NCBI GenBank assembly: GCA_019321725.1
Contig: CM033110.1
Coordinates: 22,313,210-22,377,209 of the forward strand
DNA: 64,000 nt
Source: Paulownia fortunei
Taxonomy: Eukaryota; Streptophyta; Magnoliopsida; Lamiales; Paulowniaceae
Direction of reading: 5' to 3'
The translations under genes and the position numbers were made by a program. Of this stretch, positions 13,923-23,662 are shown in pieces. The stretch's first letter is position 1. The number at the start of each line of letters is the position of its first letter. The notes under the pieces were generated by a model that saw only the letters and a program-made list of their open reading frames with translations, was not told the origin of the DNA and did no database searches.

Positions 13923-14842
13923 AGACATGGCTTTCATTATCAGAGAAACTCTGCCATCATATATCCATGACGCCATAGTTTCTACTGAAAGTGGTGTATG
14001 CCTGTGTGAAAGATCAGTCTAAGCTTAGTGAAAGAATCGATTCCAGTCGTCCCATTCCTGCTTCTGAGGAAAGATGAATTTTAACTTTTAGATTCAATGG
14101 CAGTCGGATTTTATTCAAAGGCATAGCCTGAGGGTGCTGAGTTGCCATGATAATGCAAATCATACATCATTCGGGGTGGTTCCCAGTTCTCCATCCTTTC
14201 TGAAGAGTTAAAAATCAAGCAATTAAAACTCATGCAACCAATCTAAAGGAATGTACATATGTTAGTAATATAAGACGGAATAGTGTCAAACAAATACCAG
14301 CAGCTAATATTTCAGGGGAACAAAGGCGACAATGAAGGTTATTAGGAGATTTACATCCATCTGAAAGGCAACATATCAGGGAAGAAATGGATCAGCCTTT
14401 AGATTGGCCACAATGAGCTTTCAGGGAAAATTGTGGGGGTTCCATGCCTATGTTAAGATGCTGAACAAAAATGTGTACATTTTTTTGTAGAAGTGAGAGC
14501 CTCTGGTTGCTCTGTTCATGAGAGTCAATCCTAAAGGAAACTTTTTCGCAAAAAGCCTATTCTTTGTTATTATTTTGACAACAAATAGAAATGAGGATAC
14601 AAGTTATATGACGTGCGAAACAAATATCTGCATTCTTCTGCAGGACATTAGTGAACCCCCTAATCTATGAAATTGCATGGAAAAAATGGGGGCAAAACTA
14701 CACTACAATTCAAGACCAACGACAGCCCAAGAAGACACCCAAAAGCATTTTTCCCGTAAAAGTAAAAGTGCAGGGTCACTAATTGCCGTTGGGCTTAGCT
14801 TTCTATGGATTGCTATGTCAATCAAATGATTCCTCTGTATAG

Positions 14843-17800
14843 CTAACACAATGGAGGTTGAAGTTGTTTTAGCCGTCTGACCACCTGCTTCATTGTTGGC
14901 CTGGTGGAAAGAGAGTCAACTGTACATACCACAGCCAAGTGTAATAATTCAACCAAATCATCATGTGGGCCTGCATCCCACAGCCCAGCAGTAAAGAACT
15001 CCTTGGCACGGCCTTGCCGCAAGAGCATGCATGCCCAAGCTACGATGTTAAAACCATTTCCATAGGAAGAAAAGGAGGGATCCAGTGCTTTCTTGTCAGA
15101 AATCAACTCAAGCAACACAACCCCATAGCTATAAACATCAGCCTTGTCAGAGACACGGCAAGTCATTGCATATTCTGGAGCAACATATCCAAAAGTCCCA
15201 GCCACATCGGTCGTGGCATGAGTTTCTGAAGTTCCAAGAAGCCTGGCTAGTCCAAAACCAGAGAGATATGCATTGTAGTCCTCGTCCAACAATATTTTGC
15301 TAGGCTTCACATCGCGATGGAGAACACGCGGCACACATTGATCATGTAGATAGGCAAGTGCACTTGAAATGTCCAGGGCAATCTTGTGCAGTATCCTCCA
15401 ATCAACAGCTCTAGTGGACCTTTCCTGTATAAACTTTTCCAGGTTGCCACCCGGTAAATAGTTATATATAAGAAACATCTCTGTTTCACTGGCATGATAC
15501 CCTATCAGAGTCACAAGGTTCGGATGGCCAAGTCTGCCCAGGGTTTTAATTTCTGCATCAAATTGTTGAACACCTTGGAAACGTCCTCCTGCAAGCCGTT
15601 TTATGGCCACTAGGACACCTGGAGCAATCTCTGCCTTGTATGTTGCCCCAAAACCACCATTGTCTATGCAGTTGCTTTCATTAAAACACCCCGTAGCACA
15701 CATCACATTCTCAAATGTTAGTGGAACCCCAATGTCAGTAAAGAGAATCACTTCCTTCCTAGCAGTTGTGGCCAGACATGATAATAGCAATTCATTTTTC
15801 TTGGACGATTTAACTCTGTTCCAAAATGCATCCCATGGCCAAAGTCGTGATGGCTTATGCATTGTGGCTCCATCTTTTCTTCCAAATGGAAGCTCAGCAT
15901 TAACCACTCTGCTATCAGTTTGTTCTTTCAGAGGAGATGTCAGATTCTGCCCATCAGTAGAGACCATTGTTGGCTGCCCTGTGTTAACTGATTGGTCATT
16001 TTCATCGTTACAAGGATGGATATCACCAGAAACACTTGCTATGTCATTTAACACCAAAACTTGTTTGCTCTCCTGTTGCTCAACTGCAAACTCAAGTTGT
16101 AGCACAACTTGAGACATTGTTGGCCGATTCTTTGGTTCATCATGCAAGCATCTTTCAGCAACCCCCACAAATGTCTTCAGGCTATCTGGTGATATTTCCT
16201 CTCTCAGACTCGAAGCTACAATCTGATCAACCTCTCCCTTACTAATCTTATCATGAGCCCACTTGGTCAAAATCTGCTCGTCCTCTGAAACCCTTAAATC
16301 CACTGCTGCTCTCCCACACAGTATTTCCAACAGCACCACACCAAAGGCATATGTGTCACTTTTCCTTGTTAGTTTACAAGTGTGCAAATAATGTGGGTCT
16401 AAGTACCCATTTGTGCCCTTAACTTTTGTGCTAATATGGCTTTGTAACTTGCTTCTATCTTCATGTTTGGCCAAGCCAAAATCAGCAACTTAGCTACCAA
16501 ATTTTCGTCCAGCAGGATGTTTGAAGACTTTAAATCTCGATGTATGACTCCATGGCCAGTGTGAAGGTAGTCTAGTCCGCGACCAGCTCCAATACAAATA
16601 TTAAGGCGTTGCTTCCAGGTGAGAGAAGAACAGTTATTTATCTCCCTTGGAAGTTTGTAGAGGTGGTCGGCCAGTGTTCCGCCAGTCATATAGTCATAAA
16701 CAAGAACCATTTCTCCATGCTGATTGCAATAACCAATTAGAGAAACTAGATTAACATGTCTGAGCTCAGAAAGTGTTTCAATCTCTGTTAAAAACTCGTG
16801 TGCCCCTTGCTTGGAGTTTGATTTTAACCTCTTCACAGCAACAGTCTTTTGCCCTTTGTCAATGAGGCCCTTGTAGACTTTACCAAATCCACCCTTTCCA
16901 ATTAAAAGAGCATCGCTGAAATTTCTAGTGGCTAATTGGATCTCAGCTAGTGAAAAACAGCGACAGAGTCGTTCGGCCTGGGCTGATGGCTTGTTTTCCT
17001 CCTCAGTACTGCTAGCTTCCCAATACTCCCGCGACTTATGAACAATGATATTTACCAGAGAAATTATAGTTATTGCAACAGTTGCAAATGCATCTCTATG
17101 ACCAAGAACTGAGAGTAAAATCTGGATAGTGTGAGATGGTGAATCCGAGCTGAAGGCAAGGGATTTGGACTGGCAAGACTATTGTCAGGGTTGCTCAACT
17201 TAAATATTTCAAACCCTGCAATGAGTCCATGTCCATCTACGAGCTCATCATATGACTGCAGGGAAATCAAGATATCACGTTTACCCTCCTTTTTGTGCCC
17301 TCTCATTCTCACTATGTAGTCCCTATACCAGAGAATGTTATTTTCATTCCTTCCTTTCACTATATCCATATTAGTGTGAGCAATCATTTCATTAATGAAG
17401 ACTTTTAACATCACATCACCAGTCCCTGCAATCTTGAGTCCCAGCTCTGAGAAATGAAGCCTGATCAAGTACCTGAATCCCACATCCACCGGCAATTTCC
17501 ATGTGTTATTTATCTTGTTTGCTTTTCGCACTGCCCACATTGGAAACATGTCGTCAAAATCTCCAGTAGATGGAACAGAATCCTGTCTAATATTTAGTCG
17601 TTGGATTATCTCAAGTGCAGTGCTGTTATCAACATAGACCAGGGAATTCTGACCAACCACTTGGAGTCCAATATCTCCACTGTGAAAGTAAGAAAGACTG
17701 GCAGGCACTGAGATGATCTCAATGCCATTTATGAAAGCATATGTATCTAGTGATTGACTACTTTCAGGAAAGAAAATTATGTTGAATAGTTGATTTTCTT

Positions 17801-18287
17801 GTATGTTTAAACAGAATTCCTTGGCAAAAGAATTCACACCAAGAGCATCAGCATTAAGTGAAGCGCTGAAGTTACTGAGCAAGGTAAAAGGACCGGCTTC
17901 AACAGTGAATAAGTCCTTGAACCCTTTAAAACCTTTGTATGGAGCCGGATTGAAGTGAAGGCGTAGCATTTTCTGACCTGGGCCCACTTGAAATGCATAG
18001 GAGAATTGGGAACGTGAGGCTCGTGCCGTCTTGTGGGGAACTGGATCAGCAGAGATCAACTTATGGATGACAGTTGAGGTAGTTGATGAGCCCTTTATTT
18101 GTAGCAAGGAGGAAACTTTTGGTTGTATATCTGCCATCCATTCCCTGCCATTGCTTGCTGCAGAAGTGCCAATTGAGCCGCAATTAATAGAAACATCACC
18201 TGTGACGTGAGTTGAATTACTGCAGGCTGTGAATGTTATGAGGAAACAGAGAAATAGCAAGGCAATTGAAAGTGGATACAGATTCAT
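14843..18287 (-). pseudogene. Frameshifted malectin-kinase-pseudokinase chimera (copy A)
   Basis: This is the sister copy of the intact 1150-codon chimera at 23663-27115. The ATG, signal peptide and malectin-like region are open for 405 codons. Two single-base deletions relative to copy B then break the frame: near 17147 (aatcc-gagc against aatcctgagc), just before the transmembrane segment, and near 16489, immediately before the first kinase DFG motif. Downstream of the second deletion the frame is open to the shared stop, through kinase 1, linker and the RPK2-derived second kinase. That domain keeps the same HRDxKPSK and GFG substitutions as copy B. Either it is a young pseudogene or the 405-aa product is a secreted malectin-like fragment; both are inference. 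Assembly error is possible, though neither change sits in a long homopolymer. Confidence 0.85.
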
Positions 18288-20230
18288 GGTACGATTTGGG
18301 AAAGAATGATCAATTATCCGTGATGATTTTCATAGTTCACGCTTACTTACCAAGTAACAAATATAGAACTGATTAAAATTGACGCTATTTTTTAATTTTT
18401 TATTCGTGAACTCTTTGATGATTCTTTCATGTCCTATCATTTTCAAAGGAGTCAGCATTTTGGTCTGAATCAGCCCACTTCTGGGTCGGTTAAGTTTGGA
18501 TCGGGACCAGAAGTGGTCTGGGCCACGGGATGAATAATATTTCTGAAATCTATGCCTAGCTCAGCCCAATAGTCTAATTCTAGTGGGCTGATCCCTGGCC
18601 TACTCCAAGTTTTTTATATTGGGCTTATATAGATCTAGTAGGCTGGGCTTATGGGCTTTTTTTTAATAAATAAAAAATATAAGTATCTTAAATGTATAAT
18701 TTATCTTAAAGATGGATTTGTAATTTGATCGTTCTAAGTTATGTCTTAATATTTATTTATTTATTTTTAGTTTAATTTTGAATCTTTATTTTATGAATAA
18801 CATCCTAAGTTTGGTTTCATTTGATGATTTAAGTACTTTATTCAAAATATTTGTCCTTATTTTGTGAATTATCTTAAGTTTACACAAGACACTTTTTTAT
18901 GAGGTTATTCTAAGTGTATCAATAAGATCATAAGGTTAGGTATTCATTTTTTTAATTATTTTTATTTATTTTTCTAAGTTTCCATCTTAATTTTTGTTAA
19001 TTATCCTGAGTTTGAATTTGAATTTAATTTAATTATTCAAAGTCTATCATCCTAAAATTTAGCATTAATTTTATTTTATTAGTCTAAATTTATTATTATA
19101 ATTTTCAAATCCTTATTTTATAATGTATCTTAAGTGTATGTCGTATATAATATTTTAGTTGATTATTGTAGTTTATCATCCTAAGGTTTAGGATTGAATT
19201 TTTACTTGGTTGATCAAAGTTTATTATTCTCAATTTATATTCTTATATTATAAATTTTCTTAAGTTTAGCAATTACATAATTTTATTAGTATTGATTTTT
19301 CATAAATTTATTATCCTAAGCTTATATAGTTAATTGATCCAGTATATCCTTAATATATAATTGCTTCGTCCAAAATTCCAACCAAACTTTAGTTGAATCA
19401 ATGGTTTGAGAGCCTCTCTTCCTTGCAAGAGATCACAAAATTCAAAACCATACAAATACAATTATGCATTTTGTTAAAAAAAAATATAAAAAATATATAT
19501 TTAATTAATTTGTCAGTGACGGGCCTGGGTTGGGTAAACCTGGGTTGGTTCTGAAGTGGGCCTGGGCCAAATCTAGCTCAATCGACAACTCTCATATTCA
19601 ATGGTCTGATGGTCACCAAAATGCGTAGAATAAGGTTTGCTTTATCCTAAAAGGGCTTGTCTAGTGACTGAAATCTTAAGATGTATAAGGTTTCACATGG
19701 GTTTAGGCCCAAGTCATGTTACTGATTAGCAATGGGCTGGTCCACCCTTGATGAGATGATGAAGGCTAATATGTCCTGCCCATGACTGAGCTGGCATATA
19801 GACTAGCTTGAAGGTTATCTTTGTTGAGGCGAGTTGAGGTGTTTAATTGGGTATGATTTAAGCAGGGAAGAGTTGTATTGTGATCGTACGAAGAAGTTGG
19901 AAGGAAAGAAAATCTTTTCATATCTAATAAGCGTGATTTTAATTGATTGATTTTATCTTGATAAAATAATAAAATTATTCTTTAATTCTACCATTGAATT
20001 TTTATAAAAGGTAATTGAAGATATGAGTTATTTTTTTACACAAAATTATTATATATATTTTAATTGAGTAATTGAGACTCTTAATACTATTATTGACTTG
20101 AGCACATGAAAATTTTAATTGGGTACCCCACAGTTTGTGGTCAATTTAAGTATAATTCATGATAAAATTATTCAATCTAAAATTGTTGATTGTTGTTGAA
20201 ATTTTGAGCCCCTTGCGTGGTATAAAATTG
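18288..20230. other. Upstream region of copy A with old transposon remnant
   Basis: The region is AT-rich and gene-free. From about 18450 to 19593 it shares a hAT-like element with unit B: GC-richer ends rich in GGCC/GGGCC and an AT-rich centre made of degenerate repeats of the type atcctaagttta. From about 19635 to 20215 is sequence found only in this unit, of unknown origin. Confidence 0.5.
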
Positions 20231-20570
20231 GTGTCTAGCATTTAAAAGTCAAGTCCTATGTTTTGTTGTCTCCCACCAAACACATCCTAGTCTAAGAAAA
20301 AATAAAATAAATAAAATAAAAATGGGTGGCCCACATACACCCGACAAGTCCCTCTTGCGTGTGAAAGCCGCATGACGTAATAATCTGCTGTCTGTCCAAT
20401 AGTATTGGTTCGTTACAGTACGCGTCGCCTTCAGCAAGTTGCGATGCTGCGTCGCTGCTCACCTCCACCAAAACGAGACAACGCCTCCACGTGTTGGACA
20501 CCGCCCCTTTCAAAAGTGCAACTTGATACGCTTGGAGTACCCACTATAGATTTCCTCTTGTTGATTTAAT

Positions 20571-21609
20571 TTTTTTTTTGGATCTAAGTCTCATTTACGT
20601 ATGATTTTTGTCTGTTACAATAATCATTTTATTATATATTATTGATAGTTATTAAAAAGTATGTTATTAATTATTAATGGATTATAAATAATTAATATTT
20701 TTAATACAGGAAAAAATTACAAAAGATTAGAGTTTTAAATGGAACGAATTCAAACATTAAGTCAAAAAATAAAGCTCAAATTTGAATTGATTGGATTCTT
20801 TACATTTTAAGTATATTAGAATTCACAAAATCCTGAGAATTGGAAACATTATTTAAAGAATTTACATTAAAAAGAGAAGGCACCTAAATAATTCATGAAT
20901 ATTCATTAATTACATGCAGAGGACTACTTTTATTCTATTTTTACATTACAAGAATTTAAATCATGAATAAATAATTAGCTGTCATTATTTAAACAACATT
21001 TTGTGTTTGAATTAATTAAATTCTAATATTTATCCTATTATATGCTGGCAAAGTTTATTTGGAACTTATATATGCAACTAATTGGAAATTAAAACACAAT
21101 AAAATTGGATTCGTATTGAATTCAAATTCAAATACAATATATTTACAACGTTATATATACATAAAATTTAGGACAGGTGTATTGAAGGTTTAGAAATTAA
21201 TTCAATGAAAGTCGAATACCTGAGTATAAAAATAAAAAATAAAAATTTAATGGATATATTTTCTAACTTAAATATAAAAAATTACAACTACCTCTATGAA
21301 ACTTTCAACAATTTACACACTTACCAAACATGTGAAATATTAGCAGACCCGACCCTCTTATGTACTGTTGAAAGTAGACTCAATTGTCCAAATCTCTTTT
21401 TACCCTTCACTATAACATTTCAGTTTTCTAGTATTTATTTAATTATATGATAATCAAATTAATTTTATCATCGATTTATGGTTTAATTAATCGGACTGAT
21501 TTAACCATCAATCATATCGATCTAACGAAAATTAATTATATTTTTTATTATGTTATATAAAATAATAATATATTATATTAACTGTTATGTTATAGTGAAA
21601 AAAATAAAT
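20571..21609. other. AT-rich spacer between the duplication units
   Basis: No gene or duplicated block is recognised here. Near 21528-21592 is an AT-rich motif that recurs near 61451-61516, so part of it is a dispersed repeat. Confidence 0.5.
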
Positions 21610-21651
21610 AAACATATTCTCTCTTTTCTCATGTACTGTGTCTTTTAACAG

Positions 21652-21998
21652 GAGCAAAACAAAATTCTGAGGTTCCACCTTCCAGCCTGCAGTGTTCACA
21701 AGAGCAGGGTGAGCAGGAACCTGCAAGCAGAGCTGCTGATAGGGATGTAAAGGGGGCTAGTGAATTGCTTAAGAATGCAATGCTTGATATGCCCTATGTC
21801 ACCACCAAGGGAGGTGGAACTAATGGTCACAAGATAGAGGGATTCTTGTACAGATACAGGAAGGGGGAGGAAGTTAGAATTGTCTGCGTTTGCCATGGCA
21901 TGTTTCTTACGCCAGCAGAATTTGTCAAGCATGGTGGCGGTGGTAATGTGGAGCACCCATTGAAGCACATAGTAGTTAACCCTTTTCCTCTCCTATAG
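21652..21998 (+). pseudogene. Orphan duplicate of the Ninja/AFP last exon
   Basis: This is an exact-length copy (347 bp) of the last coding exon of the intact Ninja-family gene at 32294-35339, preceded by the same AACAG acceptor. The reading frame is fully open and differs from the source at about six of 115 residues. It keeps the whole C domain ([32 protein letters not shown]), which in this family binds JAZ or ABI5 partners. The first exon, with the EAR repression motif, is missing. The first ATG in frame is at 21780, giving 72 codons. It could be dead, or an EAR-less C-domain product if spliced from an upstream exon or transcribed locally. Confidence 0.8.
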
Positions 21999-23662
21999 TT
22001 GCAACTCTTTTTTAGTCCCTGTGTCAATCCTTAATGGAAGGGTTAACTGCAAACTCTAGCTTTAGTTTCAGGATGTTAAGTTTTGTCCTTGGTGTAGTTG
22101 ATGAAAGAAGAAGAATGTTCATAAGAACCGTTGACACGACATTGAATTTGTAGAACAAAAGAATTTGCTCTCACACACATACATATATGTTAGTACGTTT
22201 TCTCACATCTTTAGTGCAGGCAAAATTGCAAAATTTTACTATGTCTTCGCCTTGCACAAGGTACGACAGGTTTCTGGCTCTGGCATTGACACCCTGAAAA
22301 TATTTTTGTCCACAGTTGGGGGTGTGTGAGACTGTGCAGTCGGGTGTGTCTGGCCGAATGGTCTTTTCGTTCTTGGTGATGAGCTTTAGTTCTTAGTGTT
22401 GAAAAAAAGGCGTAAAGAGAAAACACTACGCGAAATATAGCGATATCTGGTACATACCATCATTCTTTTGTTGAGTCCCTTGCATTAGAAGCACATTGCA
22501 TTATGGAAAGGTCCACACATATGGAAAAAGGGCGCACAGAGGAGAGAAGATGCACTTGCTGGTAATTACTCAGAATTTTGGGTTTGATCACAAAAAAAAA
22601 ACGAATTACCTAAGCCAAAACACAGGTAGAGATGAATTTATTCACTCAAAAAAACTGCTAATAAAAGTGCATCTAATGATATACGGTGCTTCATCGATAA
22701 AGGAAGGTCACATCCACATAAATATCAAAAGTTGTATGTCAGGAAATTACATGCATGGTTACTTTGATTATCCGAGAAATTCTGCAATCATGTTTCCAGG
22801 ACGCCATAGTTTCTGCTGAAACGTGGTGTATGTCTGAGTGAAAGATCAGTCTGAGCTTAGTGAAAGAAATGATTCTAGTCGTCCCATACCTTTGTTACAT
22901 TTGTTGAAATATCCCCTGAGGAAAGATGAATATTAACTGTCAGATTCAATGGCAGTTGGATTTTATTTACACGCATAGCCTGAGGATGCTGTGTTGCCAT
23001 GATAATGCAAATCATACTTCTCTTTGCAGCAATAAAAACTCATGCAACCAATTTAAAGGAATGCACACATATTAGTATACAAGACGGACAGGGCGACACA
23101 TGTACCTGCAACTAATATTTCAGGAGAACAAAGGTGACAATGAAGGTTATTAGGAGATTTACATCTATCTGAAAAGGAAACACAGCAAGGAAGAAATAAA
23201 TCAGCCTTTAGATTGGCCACAATGAGCTTTCAGGGAAAATTGTGGAGGTTCCATACCTATGTCAAGATACCGAACAAAAATGTATACATTTTTTTTTGTA
23301 GAAGTGACAGCCTCTGGTTGATCTGTTCATGAGAGTCAATCCTAAAGGAAACTTTTTTCCAAAAAGCCTGTTCTTTGTTATTATTTTGACAACAAATAGA
23401 AATGAGATATAAGTATATGACGTGCGAAACAAATATCTGCATTCTTCTGCAGGACATTAGTGAACCCCCTAATCTAGGAAATTGCATGTAAAAAATGGGG
23501 GCAAAACTACACTACGATTTACAAGCAGCTATGATTCAAGACTAACGACAGCCTAAGAAGACACCCAAAAGCACTTTTCCCATAAAAGTGCAGGGTCACA
23601 AATTGCCGTTGGGCTTACCTTTCTATGGATTGCTATGTCAATCAAATGATTTCTCTGTATAG
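21999..23662. other. Duplicated 3' flanks of Ninja and RPK2
   Basis: This is non-coding sequence matching 35340-37198. From about 22760 it also matches 13923-14842, so the RPK2 3' flank is present three times in the window. The conserved right end presumably supplies the 3' UTR and poly(A) site of the chimera. Confidence 0.65.

Larger units (their letters stand above)
13923..20570 (-). repeat. Tandem duplication unit A (chimeric receptor locus)
   Basis: The unit matches 22760-28790 (unit B) nearly throughout. It contains the 3' flank derived from RPK2 (13923-14842), the frameshifted chimera, the promoter side with a hAT-like element (about 18450-19593), and a conserved block at 20215-20560 that matches 28430-28780. 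It differs by small indels and by about 580 bp present only in this unit (about 19635-20215). The left edge lies inside the RPK2-derived 3' flank, so this unit lacks the Ninja exon found beside unit B. Confidence 0.8.

Noticed and set aside
15603..16112. 169-codon plus-strand open frame
   Set aside because: It is antisense to the linker and kinase region of copy A; the same shadow recurs opposite copy B, and the protein resembles nothing.
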